A stretch of DNA of 64,000 nt, taken from assembly GCF_001665785.1 (NCBI RefSeq), contig NZ_LZSO01000029.1:1-64000 (forward strand), in the 5' to 3' direction. Positions within the stretch are counted from its first letter, which is position 1; each line of letters opens with the position of its first letter. The position numbers and the translations under genes were made by a program. Source of the DNA: Mycolicibacterium peregrinum (GTDB taxonomy: Bacteria > Actinomycetota > Actinomycetes > Mycobacteriales > Mycobacteriaceae). The notes under the pieces are model-generated. The model was not told the DNA's origin. It saw only the letters and a list, made by a program, of their open reading frames with translations, and made no database searches. Below, piece by piece: positions 51,416 through 59,690 of this stretch.

Positions 51416-52608
51416 ATGGGCAGATGAGCGAATCCGCGGACGGAACTGGAGTGGACGCGGACGGCGTTGGCCTCGTCGACCTCGTATCCGCGGATTCGCT
51501 TGAACAACTCGGTCAGCGCCACCCGGGCCTCCATGCGGGCCAGGTGCGCGCCGAGGCAGAAATGGGCTCCACTGCCGAAACTCACCAGTTTCGGGCCGAT
51601 CTCCCGATCGATCCGATATTCGTCGGGGTTCTCGAAGGCGCGCTCGTCTCGGTTCGCCGAGCCGATCAGCAGCACCAGCACGTCGCCGGCGGGGACCGTG
51701 GTGTCGTAGTACGTCTGGTCCTCGGTGACCAGCCGCGCCAGGATCTGGCTGGAGGCGTCATAGCGCAGGGTCTCCTCGACCCACGGCACGACCAGGGCGT
51801 GGTCGTCGAACACCGGGGCCAGCTGGTCGGGATTCTTGAAGCCCCAGTACGCGGCGTTGGCAAGAAGTTTGGTGGTCGTCTCGTTACCCGCCACCACCAT
51901 GAGGAACAGGAAGGCCATGATCTCGTCGTCGGTGAGCCGATCTCCGTCGATCTCGGCCTCCACCAGTGCCGACGTCAAGTCGTCGGTGCGGTTCTTGCGG
52001 CGCTGCTTCACCATGTCGGCGTAGTAGACCAGCAGTTCCCCGGAGGCGGCGATCGCGGATTCGGGGACATCGGCGACACCGTCCTCACGGTGCATGACAC
52101 CGTCGGCAAGCGCCCGGATGCGAACCCGGTCCTCGTCCGGCACGCCCATCAGTTCGGAGATGACGTCCATGGGCAGCTTGCCTGCGAAATCGTCTACGAA
52201 ATCGATGGAGCCGGACGTTCCGATCTCTAAGGCCGTATCCAGGTGCTGGTGGGCGATCTCGGTGACCCGGCCCTCCAGTTCGCGGATACGCCGCGGGGTG
52301 AACCCCTTCGAGACCAGGGTGCGCAGCCGGAGGTGACCGGGATCGTCGAGGGCCAGGAACGACATCACCCGGTGGGCTTCGTCATTGCGGGAGATCGGAT
52401 CCAGGGACACGCCGTGCTTGTTGGACAGCGTGACGCTGTTGCGGAAACCGGCGACCACGTCCTTGTGCCGCGACAACGCCCAGAACTTGAGCTCCTCGTT
52501 GTGATACAGCGGTGCTTCGTCGCGCAGTCGGCGGTAGTAGGGGTACGGATCCTCGTGGAATTCGTAGTCGTACGGGTCGAGGATCGGTTTGACTATGTCC
52601 AAGCTCAT
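51397..52608 (-). CDS. cyp123: Cytochrome P450 CYP123
   Basis: A 403-residue P450. Oxygen-binding helix VVAGNETTTKLL, ExxR in VEETLRYDA, and heme loop FGSGAHFCLGAHLARME. Length and position equal CYP123 (Rv0766c, 402 residues); its substrate is unknown. ATG at 52608 begins MSLDIVKPILDPYDYEFHED, and the TetR stop lies 22 bases upstream. The 3' end, including the stop codon, is copied in a 26-base tandem array. Confidence 0.9.
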   Translation of the reverse strand: MSLDIVKPILDPYDYEFHEDPYPYYRRLRDEAPLYHNEELKFWALSRHKDVVAGFRNSVTLSNKHGVSLDPISRNDEAHRVMSFLALDDPGHLRLRTLVSKGFTPRRIRELEGRVTEIAHQHLDTALEIGTSGSIDFVDDFAGKLPMDVISELMGVPDEDRVRIRALADGVMHREDGVADVPESAIAASGELLVYYADMVKQRRKNRTDDLTSALVEAEIDGDRLTDDEIMAFLFLMVVAGNETTTKLLANAAYWGFKNPDQLAPVFDDHALVVPWVEETLRYDASSQILARLVTEDQTYYDTTVPAGDVLVLLIGSANRDERAFENPDEYRIDREIGPKLVSFGSGAHFCLGAHLARMEARVALTELFKRIRGYEVDEANAVRVHSSSVRGFAHLPIAVSHR

Positions 52609-52630
52609 CAGTGCTCTCCCAGGCTCATGC

Positions 52631-53242
52631 TCATTTGTCCTCTCCGAGGACGAGGCCGACGACATAGGTCAGCCGATCGGCGATCTGGTGGTAGGTGAAG
52701 GCGCCGCTGCCGGCGTTGACCAGCGCGCCGAAGAACGTCATCTCGAGGGCGGAGACGATGCGGGAATCGGCGTCAGGTCCGACGGCCGAACGGATGCGCT
52801 TGTGGATCTCGGCGCCGATGCGGTCACGCACCTTGCGTACCGCCGGATCGGTGCCGCCGCCCAGCAGAGCCGTCGTGCAGGCAGCCGCCACCTCGGGCTC
52901 GTCGGCGACCACCAGCGTCAGCGCCCGTAGCGCCTTGTCGACGCGCGTGGTCATGGAGTCGTTCACGTCGGTGAAGTACGGGCACCGGCTGACCAGATCC
53001 AGGTACATCTCGGCGATCAGATGGTTCTTCGACGAGAAGTACGTGTAGGCCGTGGCCGGCGCGACCCCGGCGCGTGCCGCGACCGCGCGCACGGTCAGAT
53101 CGGCGTAGGAGGACTCGCGCAACATCTCGGTCCCGGCGGTCAGGACCTTGCGGAAGGTCTCTTCCTGCCGGCGGTTGCGCGGGGCCTCTTTGTCTGGCTC
53201 CGGAGCTGGCTCTGTGACTGCGGACACCGCATCGCTGGACAC
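52631..53242 (-). CDS. TetR-family regulator (Rv0767c-like)
   Basis: A 203-residue TetR protein and first gene of the cyp123-SDR-cyp51-ferredoxin operon. Residues 1-25 are an acidic, proline-rich lead; the helix-turn-helix spans ~26-72 (ESSYADLTVRAVAARAGVAP then YTYFSSKNHL). GTG at 53242 lies 6 bases after TAACTT on the minus strand, so the transcript is probably leaderless. A palindrome TGGACA-CA-TGTCCA covers this start, which points to direct autoregulation. A similar site precedes divergent aldA. Confidence 0.85.
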   Translation of the reverse strand: MSSDAVSAVTEPAPEPDKEAPRNRRQEETFRKVLTAGTEMLRESSYADLTVRAVAARAGVAPATAYTYFSSKNHLIAEMYLDLVSRCPYFTDVNDSMTTRVDKALRALTLVVADEPEVAAACTTALLGGGTDPAVRKVRDRIGAEIHKRIRSAVGPDADSRIVSALEMTFFGALVNAGSGAFTYHQIADRLTYVVGLVLGEDK

Positions 53243-53249
53243 ATGTCCA
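53236..53249. promoter_or_regulatory. TetR operator 1 (over the TetR gene start)
   Basis: TGGACA-CA-TGTCCA has perfect 6-bp arms. It spans the predicted transcription and translation start of the Rv0767c-like TetR gene. Binding there would shut off the whole cyp123/cyp51 operon. Confidence 0.7.
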
Positions 53250-53392
53250 AGTTATCCGACGATATCGAGGTTGGGCAAGTGCGGATCCTGAAAGGGCCTG
53301 ATGAACTGGGTATTTTTCGCAACAGGCGGCGCGGATGGGGGCTACTCTTGCGGCTCGACATCGTCTGCGGCTATCGTTCGAGACGAGACAGC

Positions 53393-53406
53393 CGGACAGT
53401 TGTCCA
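53393..53406. promoter_or_regulatory. TetR operator 2 (upstream of aldA)
   Basis: CGGACA-GT-TGTCCA repeats operator 1 with one changed outer base; 5 of 6 arm positions pair. It lies 25 bases before the aldA ATG, near the expected -10 region. The pair suggests that one TetR protein controls both divergent operons. The 189-base gap holds no other feature that I can see. Confidence 0.65.
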
Positions 53407-53431
53407 GAATCTTCTGAAGTGGAGTTCACCA

Positions 53432-54901
53432 ATGCCGGTACTGGCCGATCGCCAGAGTCAACTGCTGATCGACGGCAAGCTCGTCGCCGGGCGCGGCGGA
53501 GTGTTCGAGACCGTCAACCCCGCCACCGAGGAGGTGCTCGGCGTTGCCGCCGACGCCGACGCCGAGGACATGGGCAACGCCATCGAAGCGGCTCGCCGTG
53601 CATTCGACGACACCGATTGGTCGACGAACACCGCGCTCCGGGTGCGCTGCCTGCGTCAGCTGCGTGAGGCGTTGCGCGAAAACATCGAGGAACTGCGGGA
53701 ACTGACCATTGCCGAGGTGGGCGCACCCCGCATGCTCACCGCAGGCGCACAGCTGGAAGGCCCGATCGACGATCTGGCCTACTCGGCCGACACTGCCGAG
53801 AACTACGAATGGACAACCGATCTCGGCTACGCCACCCCGCAGGGCATCCCGACCAACCGCAAGATCGCTCGCGAGGCGGTCGGTGTCGTCGGCGCGATCA
53901 CGCCGTGGAACTTCCCGCACCAGATCAACCTGGCCAAGGTCGGCCCGGCACTGGCCGCGGGTAACACCCTGATCCTCAAGCCGGCCCCCGACACCCCGTG
54001 GGCGGCCGCGGCGGTCGGCCAGATCATCGCCGAGCAGACCGATTTCCCGGCCGGTGTGATCAACATCGTCACCTCCGACGATCATGCCGTCGGCGCGCTG
54101 CTGTCCAAAGATCCTCGGGTGGACATGGTTTCGTTCACCGGCTCGACCGCGACCGGGCGCGCCGTGATGACCGATGCGGCGCTCACACTCAAGAAGGTGT
54201 TCCTCGAGTTGGGCGGTAAGTCGGCCTTCCTGGTGCTCGACGACGCCGACCTGGCCGGGGCCTGCTCGATGGCCGCCTTCACGGTGGCCATGCACGCCGG
54301 CCAGGGCTGCGCGATCACCACCCGCCTGGTGGTGCCGAGGGCCCGTTACGACGAGGCCGTCGAGGCTGCTGCCGCGACCCTCGGTGGCATCAAGCCCGGT
54401 GACCCGAACAGCAAGCGCACGGTGTGCGGCCCGCTGATCTCGGCCCGCCAGCGCGATCGCGTGCAGTCCTACCTGGACCTGGCGTTGCAGGAAGGCGGCC
54501 GGTTCGCGTGCGGCGGTGGACGTCCCGCGGACCTGGACACCGGCTTCTTCATCGAGCCGACCGTGATCGCCGGCCTCGACAACACCGCCCGGGTGTCCCG
54601 TGAGGAGATCTTCGGGCCGGTGCTGACGGTGATCGCCCACGACGGCGACGACGATGCCGTGCGCATCGCCAACGATTCGCCGTACGGCCTGTCCGGCACG
54701 GTGTTCTCCGGCGACGACGCCCGAGCCCAGGCGGTGGCCGCCCGGATGCGCGTCGGCACCGTCAACGTCAATGGCGGCATCTGGTACTCGGCCGATGCCC
54801 CGTTCGGCGGCTACAAGCAGTCCGGAGTCGGTCGTGAGATGGGCCTGGCCGGCTTCGAGGAATACACCGAAATCAAGTGCGTCGCGACGCTCGCCAATTA
54901 G
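53432..54901 (+). CDS. aldA: NAD-dependent aldehyde dehydrogenase AldA (Rv0768-like)
   Basis: A 489-residue ALDH, the same length as AldA of M. tuberculosis as I recall. Motifs: TPWNFPHQI, FTGSTATGRAV, ELGGKSAFL (general base Glu), HAGQGCAITTR (catalytic Cys) and EEIFGPVLTVI. It could oxidise the aldehyde made by AdhB on the other side of the divergon. ATG at 53432 with GTGGAG upstream. First gene of the plus-strand operon. Confidence 0.9.
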   Translation: MPVLADRQSQLLIDGKLVAGRGGVFETVNPATEEVLGVAADADAEDMGNAIEAARRAFDDTDWSTNTALRVRCLRQLREALRENIEELRELTIAEVGAPRMLTAGAQLEGPIDDLAYSADTAENYEWTTDLGYATPQGIPTNRKIAREAVGVVGAITPWNFPHQINLAKVGPALAAGNTLILKPAPDTPWAAAAVGQIIAEQTDFPAGVINIVTSDDHAVGALLSKDPRVDMVSFTGSTATGRAVMTDAALTLKKVFLELGGKSAFLVLDDADLAGACSMAAFTVAMHAGQGCAITTRLVVPRARYDEAVEAAAATLGGIKPGDPNSKRTVCGPLISARQRDRVQSYLDLALQEGGRFACGGGRPADLDTGFFIEPTVIAGLDNTARVSREEIFGPVLTVIAHDGDDDAVRIANDSPYGLSGTVFSGDDARAQAVAARMRVGTVNVNGGIWYSADAPFGGYKQSGVGREMGLAGFEEYTEIKCVATLAN

Positions 54902-54907
54902 AACGGG

Positions 54908-54970
54908 TGCCGAGCGGCCAGTTATGACACGCAAACTCGTGAGAACCGTGCACTAACTGGCCATTCGGCG
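54908..54970. repeat. Imperfect hairpin between aldA and the SDR gene
   Basis: A 17-bp stem (54908-54924 with 54954-54970) with one mismatch and a G-T wobble pair, around a 29-base loop. The right arm reads TAACTGGCCATTCGGCG. The outer half resembles that of the 47040-47096 repeat. It ends 14 bases before the next start codon and could attenuate or stabilise the operon mRNA. Confidence 0.6.
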
Positions 54971-54984
54971 GGAAAGGAACAGAC

Positions 54985-55737
54985 ATGGGACAGTTCACAG
55001 ACAAGGTCGCCATCGTCACCGGTGCCGGTGGCGGAATCGGCCAGGCCTATGCCGAGGCGCTGGCACGTGAGGGTGCGGCTGTCGTGGTGGCCGACATCAA
55101 CACCGAAGGTGCGCAGAAGGTCGCCGACGGCATCAACGGCGAGGGCGGCAACGCGCTGGCGGTGCGGGTCGACGTCTCCGACATCGACTCGGCCAAGGAC
55201 ATGGCCGCACAGACGCTTTCGGAGTTCGGCGGCATCGACTACCTGGTCAACAACGCCGCGATCTTCGGCGGGATGAAGCTCGACTTCCTGCTCACCGTCG
55301 ACTGGGACTACTACAAGAAGTTCATGAGCGTGAACCTCGACGGCGCTCTGGTGTGCACCCGTGCGGTGTACCGCAAGATGGCCAAGCGGGGCGGCGGTGC
55401 GATCGTCAACCAGTCCTCGACCGCGGCGTGGCTGTACGCCAACTACTACGGTCTGGCGAAGGTCGGCATCAACGGCCTGACCCAGCAGCTCTCGCGCGAG
55501 CTCGGCGGCCAGAACATCCGGATCAACGCCATCGCGCCCGGCCCGATCGACACCGAGGCCAACCGCACCACCACGCCCAAAGAGATGGTGGACGACATCG
55601 TCAAGGGAATCCCGTTGTCCCGCATGGGCCAGCCCGAAGACCTGGTCGGCATGTGCCTGTTCCTGCTCAGCGATCAGGCCAAGTGGATCACCGGGCAGAT
55701 CTTCAACGTCGACGGCGGACAGATCATCCGCTCATGA
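54985..55737 (+). CDS. Short-chain dehydrogenase (Rv0769-like)
   Basis: A 250-residue classical SDR: TGAGGGIGQAYAE, VNNAAIFGG, NQSSTAAWL, catalytic YYGLAK and the closing QIFNVDGGQIIRS. Position equals Rv0769. ATG at 54985 has GGGAAAGG upstream. Its stop overlaps the start of the next gene by ATGA. Substrate unknown; probably an alcohol or hydroxyacyl intermediate of the same pathway as AldA. Confidence 0.88.
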   Translation: MGQFTDKVAIVTGAGGGIGQAYAEALAREGAAVVVADINTEGAQKVADGINGEGGNALAVRVDVSDIDSAKDMAAQTLSEFGGIDYLVNNAAIFGGMKLDFLLTVDWDYYKKFMSVNLDGALVCTRAVYRKMAKRGGGAIVNQSSTAAWLYANYYGLAKVGINGLTQQLSRELGGQNIRINAIAPGPIDTEANRTTTPKEMVDDIVKGIPLSRMGQPEDLVGMCLFLLSDQAKWITGQIFNVDGGQIIRS

Positions 55738-56579
55738 GTCTCAAATATGGCTACATCGGCCTGGGCAACATGGGCGCCCCGATGGCCAAGCGGCTGGCCG
55801 AATGGCCCGGCGGATTCATCGTCTACGACGTGCGGGCCGAATCCATGGCGCCGTTCGAGGAGCTCGGTGCGACGCTGGCCGACAGCGCGGTTGACGTCGC
55901 CGATGCGGACATCATCAGCATCACGGTGCTCAACGATGAGCAGGTGCGTTCGGTGATCTCCGACCTGGCGCCAAAGGTCAAGCCGGAGACCGTGATCGTC
56001 ATCCACTCGACGATCAGCGACACCACCGCCGCCGAACTGGCCGAGCAGTACAAGCCGCAGGGCATCCACATCGTCGATGCCCCGGTCAGTGGTGGCGGCG
56101 CGGCTGCCGAGAAGGGTGAGCTGGCCATCATGGTCGGTGCCGAGCGGCCCGTGTACGAGCGGATCAAGCCCGCGCTCAAGCAGTTCGGCTCGATGGTGAT
56201 CCATGCCGGCGAACCCGGTGCCGGTACCCGCATGAAGCTGGCCCGCAACATGCTGACCTTCACCTCCTACGCCGCCGCGTGCGAGGCCATGAAATTGGCC
56301 GAGGCGGCCGGGCTGGACCTCGGTGCGTTGGGTCGCGTGGTGCGTCACACCGATGCGTTGACCAGTGGGCCGGGCGCGATCATCGTCCGCGAGAACATGG
56401 CCGAACTGACCCCGGATCACTGGCTCTACGACGCGTTCACCCATACCCGCGGGTTGGGCGAGAAGGACCTGAGCCTGGCCCTCGGCCTGGGTGAGGTTGT
56501 GGGGGCGGATCTTCCGTTGGCCCAGGTGGCCCTGCAGAGGCTCGCCGAGGGCCTCGGCGTACCGCACAAGAACGACTAG
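55734..56579 (+). CDS. Beta-hydroxyacid dehydrogenase family protein (Rv0770-like)
   Basis: A 281-residue NAD(P)-dependent oxidoreductase. GYIGLGNMGAPMAKRL is the Rossmann motif, DAPVSGGGAAAEKG the substrate-binding signature and RMKLARNML holds the catalytic lysine. It corresponds to Rv0770. ATG at 55734 overlaps the SDR stop (ATGA). It is a paralogue in family, not a duplicate, of the gene at 31415-32302. Confidence 0.87.
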   Translation: MSLKYGYIGLGNMGAPMAKRLAEWPGGFIVYDVRAESMAPFEELGATLADSAVDVADADIISITVLNDEQVRSVISDLAPKVKPETVIVIHSTISDTTAAELAEQYKPQGIHIVDAPVSGGGAAAEKGELAIMVGAERPVYERIKPALKQFGSMVIHAGEPGAGTRMKLARNMLTFTSYAAACEAMKLAEAAGLDLGALGRVVRHTDALTSGPGAIIVRENMAELTPDHWLYDAFTHTRGLGEKDLSLALGLGEVVGADLPLAQVALQRLAEGLGVPHKND

Positions 56580-56591
56580 GAGAACTTTTCT

Positions 56592-57035
56592 ATGGACGAG
56601 TTGCGCGCCAAGGGCCTGGCCAAGATGAACGAGGTCTACGGCTGGGAGATGCCGAACATCGAAGGCGATCCGTACTTCGACCTGACCGTGGATCACCTCT
56701 TCGGGACCATCTGGTCCAAGCCCGGACTGTCGATGCGCGAGAAGCGGCTGATGACATTGTCGGCGGTGACGGCGGTCGGCTCGCAGGAACTCGCTGAGAT
56801 CCAGGTCAATGCCGCGCTGCTCAACGGTGAGTTCACCGAGGAAGAGCTCAAGGACGTCGCCATCTTCCTCACCCAGTACCTCGGCTTCCCGCTCGGGTCC
56901 GGCCTCAACGGAACTGTGTCCAAGGTTGCGGCCAAGCGGCGCAAGGCCGCCGAGAAGGGGCTGGCCGAGGATCGGAAGGCGAACGTCAACGCCGCAGTCA
57001 AGATGAACACCGGGAGCGAGCTCGATGACAAGTAG
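56592..57035 (+). CDS. Carboxymuconolactone decarboxylase family protein (Rv0771-like)
   Basis: A 147-residue AhpD/CMD-like helical protein. The core KPGLSMREKRLMTLSAVTAVGS and the helix ELAEIQVNAALLNGEFTEEE are typical of CMD (PcaC) proteins. No CxxC pair is present, so it is of the decarboxylase rather than the AhpD peroxidase type. ATG at 56592 follows TAGGAG. Its 3' end overlaps the next, unknown gene by 11 bases. Confidence 0.87.
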   Translation: MDELRAKGLAKMNEVYGWEMPNIEGDPYFDLTVDHLFGTIWSKPGLSMREKRLMTLSAVTAVGSQELAEIQVNAALLNGEFTEEELKDVAIFLTQYLGFPLGSGLNGTVSKVAAKRRKAAEKGLAEDRKANVNAAVKMNTGSELDDK

Positions 57036-58251
57036 GTATGCCTCGCTGACCCACGACGAGCTGGTCAAGCTGGTGCCAGAGCTGCTGCTCATGGGACAGA
57101 TGATCGACCGCTCCGGGATGGCCTGGTGCATCAGCAATTTCGGCCGTGAAGAGATGCTGCAGATCGCGATCGAGGAGTGGGCCGGGTCCAGCCCGATCTA
57201 CACCAGGCGGATGCAGAAGGCGCTCAAGTACGAGGGCGTCGACATCATCACCATCTTCAAGGGGTTGCAACTCGACATCGGCGCCCCGCCACAGTTCATG
57301 GATTTCCGCTACACGGTTCATGATCGCTGGCACGGCGAGTTCCACCTCGACCACTGCGGTGCGCTGCTCGACGTCGAGCCGATGGGCGAGGAATACGTAC
57401 GCGGCATGTGTCACGACATCGAGGACCCGACCTTCGATGCCACCGCGCTGGCCACCAACCGCAAGTGCCAGGTGCGTCCGATCCACCGGCCGCCCCGGAC
57501 ACCGGCCGACCGGCAGCCACACTGCGCCTGGACGGTCATCATCGACGAGTCCTACCCCGAGGTCGACGACATCCCCGCACTCGAGGTGATCGGCCGGACC
57601 CGTGCAGCCCAAACGGTTCTGGACCCGATCGATCCTTCCGAAGAGGGTGCGGCCGACTACTCGGGCCCACTCGTGTCGGACTTCGATTTCGCGGCGTTCT
57701 CGCATTCCGCACTGGTCCGGATGGCCGACGAGGTGTGCCTGCAGATGCACCTGCTGAATCTGTCGTTCATCCTCGCGGTGGGTTCCCGTGCCGGCGCCGA
57801 TACCGCGTTGGCCACGGACATCTGCACCAAGCAGCTCATCGGGGTGGCGGGCGTCGGTGCCGAGCGCATCCACCGAGCTCTGAGCCTGCCCGGCGGCATC
57901 GAAGGTGCGGTGCGCGTGCTGGAACTGCACCCGTTGTTCAACCCGGCCGCCTACGTCGACGCCGAGTTCGGCCCCGACACGGTGTCCGTACGCCGGTCGC
58001 CGGCGCACGAGGACGGTTCCTGGGTGGCGCTGGTTTCGCCGGCCGAGACCCGGCCCCTGCAGGCCGTCGTCGCCGCAGTCAACCCATACCTGTCCGTCGA
58101 GGTGATCGGGTCGGATACGGAGTGGACCGCACGGGTGATCGAAACCGATACCGCAGCAAAAGAATTCGGTGAGGTCGCGGTGGTGAAATTCAGCGGTGGG
58201 GCCGAGTTCGTATTCGAGCCGCGGAAGTCGTTGCCGCTGACGGTGGTGTGA
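57025..58251 (+). CDS. Conserved 408-residue protein of unknown function
   Basis: I do not recognise a named family. Residues ~1-160 look like one domain: a helical start (LVKLVPELLLMGQMIDRSG), then FHLDHCGALLDVEP and MCHDIEDPTFDATA. The spaced cysteines followed by an acidic residue recall L-2-amino-thiazoline-4-carboxylate hydrolase or V4R-like domains, a weak guess. Residues ~210-400 form a second domain with FSHSALVRMADEVCLQMHLL. The gene overlaps the CMD gene by 11 bases, so it belongs to the aldA operon, though I recall no counterpart between Rv0771 and Rv0772. Confidence 0.75.
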   Translation: MTSRYASLTHDELVKLVPELLLMGQMIDRSGMAWCISNFGREEMLQIAIEEWAGSSPIYTRRMQKALKYEGVDIITIFKGLQLDIGAPPQFMDFRYTVHDRWHGEFHLDHCGALLDVEPMGEEYVRGMCHDIEDPTFDATALATNRKCQVRPIHRPPRTPADRQPHCAWTVIIDESYPEVDDIPALEVIGRTRAAQTVLDPIDPSEEGAADYSGPLVSDFDFAAFSHSALVRMADEVCLQMHLLNLSFILAVGSRAGADTALATDICTKQLIGVAGVGAERIHRALSLPGGIEGAVRVLELHPLFNPAAYVDAEFGPDTVSVRRSPAHEDGSWVALVSPAETRPLQAVVAAVNPYLSVEVIGSDTEWTARVIETDTAAKEFGEVAVVKFSGGAEFVFEPRKSLPLTVV

Positions 58252-58343
58252 GCGGCATCAGGATCGGCAAACGTCCGCCCGGGCGCCAATTTCGCGCCTC
58301 TGAGACCGCGCGGATGGCCATCTCCGCGATCTAGAGTCGTGGA

Positions 58344-59021
58344 GTGGGCGACGCAACGGTCCGCGCATGTGCCCTGGTGGTGGCATTGTTCACGGGGTGC
58401 ACGGCGGCGTGCGCCGGTGGTGCACCGGATTCGGTCACGGCGCCGGAGCCTGGTTCGGTGGCGGAGCAACCGGCGCGGGTGCAACCGGTGGACGAGGCCA
58501 CGCTGGGTGCGAGCTGGCGGCCGGGATGCCCGGTGCCGCCCGCCGAGCTTCGCCGAATCACCCTGTCGTATATCGGTTTAGATGGCCGATCACACCGGGG
58601 TGAGTTGGTGGTGCACCGCGATGTGGTGAGCGACGTGATCGAGATTTTCGGGGATCTGTATTCGGCGCGATTCCCGATCGAGAAGATGCGGACGGTGGAC
58701 AACTATCCGCGCGCCGACGACGAGCTGTCGATGCAGGACAACAACACCTCCGCATTCAATTGCCGCCCGCTCCCTGGCGGGTCGTGGTCATTGCACGCCT
58801 ACGGCGATGCGGTCGACATCAACCCGCTGCTCAACCCGTACATCTCGGCGTCCGGTGACTTGCAGCCGGTCACGGCGCGGGCGTACCTGGACCGCGCCCG
58901 CACCGATCCGGGGATGATCCGCGACGGTGACGTGGTGGTGCGGACCTTCGCCGAGCACGGCTGGCGGTGGGGTGGGCATTGGCGTGACCCGATCGACTAC
59001 CAGCATTTCGAACGACGTTGA
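58344..59021 (+). CDS. Exported M15-family peptidase (VanY/Peptidase_M15_4-like)
   Basis: A 225-residue protein. The N-terminus ALVVALFTGCTAAC could be a lipoprotein signal (LFTGC or TAAC). The zinc signatures are SLHAYGDAVDINP (HxxGxAxD) and HWRDPIDYQHFE (DxxH). It should cleave wall peptide stems or act as an L-Ala-D-Glu type peptidase. GTG at 58344 lies 6 bases after TAGAGT (58332-58337), so the mRNA is probably leaderless. It is the second M15 protein of the window. Confidence 0.82.
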   Translation: MGDATVRACALVVALFTGCTAACAGGAPDSVTAPEPGSVAEQPARVQPVDEATLGASWRPGCPVPPAELRRITLSYIGLDGRSHRGELVVHRDVVSDVIEIFGDLYSARFPIEKMRTVDNYPRADDELSMQDNNTSAFNCRPLPGGSWSLHAYGDAVDINPLLNPYISASGDLQPVTARAYLDRARTDPGMIRDGDVVVRTFAEHGWRWGGHWRDPIDYQHFERR

Positions 59022-59034
59022 CGTGCCAACCCGT

Positions 59035-59664
59035 CTAACGTCCGGAGACCGGCCCTTCGGGCGCCAAATTCCCGGCCACGACGGCCGAGCCGACCCACCG
59101 GCGCAGGTAGCTGCGTAGCGCCTCGCCGGTCCGCGGAGGACGCCCAGGGTCGATGACAAAGGACTGGATGATGCGCAGCAGGTGTTCGGCGAGCTCGTCG
59201 AGATCGGCGTCGGTGTAGCCGATCGCGGCCCAGTCGACGTCGAGCATGCGCATCATCGTCCGGGCAAAGTCGACCGCCACATCCGAGGTCACCCCTTCGG
59301 TGTGCGCGGTTGCGTGTCCGGGAGCCACGAGCAAACCGATGTGCTTGTCCTCGGGCAGCCACTCCAGGGCGACGGCGATGGCCTCGGTGACGGCCTCCGC
59401 CGGATCGGTCGTGCCCTTGACGTGGGCGGCCACCCGGTCCTGGAAAGCGCTGGCCGCTTGCACGGCAGATGCCACCAGCAAGGCGTCGGTGCTGGGGAAA
59501 TAGCGGTACACGGTCTGGCGGGTCACACCGAGGGTGCGTGCCACGTCGGCGATGGAGAAGTCGGCGCCCCGCTCATCGATGGCGTTGCCCGCAGCGACGA
59601 GGATGCGGGCAATCGCCTCCTCGTCGCTGGCCGGCGCGGAGCCGGACCACCCGTGCGTTCGCAT
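59035..59664 (-). CDS. TetR-family regulator next to a P450
   Basis: A 209-residue TetR protein. The helix-turn-helix is residues ~38-70 (FSIADVARTLGVTRQTVYRYFPS). The ligand domain carries a conserved WLPEDKHIGLLVAPGHA segment. Its start lies 26 bases from the end of the P450 gene on the same strand, so the two are probably co-transcribed; the palindrome at 60984-61008 is a candidate operator. Confidence 0.84.
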   Translation of the reverse strand: MRTHGWSGSAPASDEEAIARILVAAGNAIDERGADFSIADVARTLGVTRQTVYRYFPSTDALLVASAVQAASAFQDRVAAHVKGTTDPAEAVTEAIAVALEWLPEDKHIGLLVAPGHATAHTEGVTSDVAVDFARTMMRMLDVDWAAIGYTDADLDELAEHLLRIIQSFVIDPGRPPRTGEALRSYLRRWVGSAVVAGNLAPEGPVSGR

Positions 59665-59690
59665 GGGCGAATCCTAGAACAAACAGCCGA

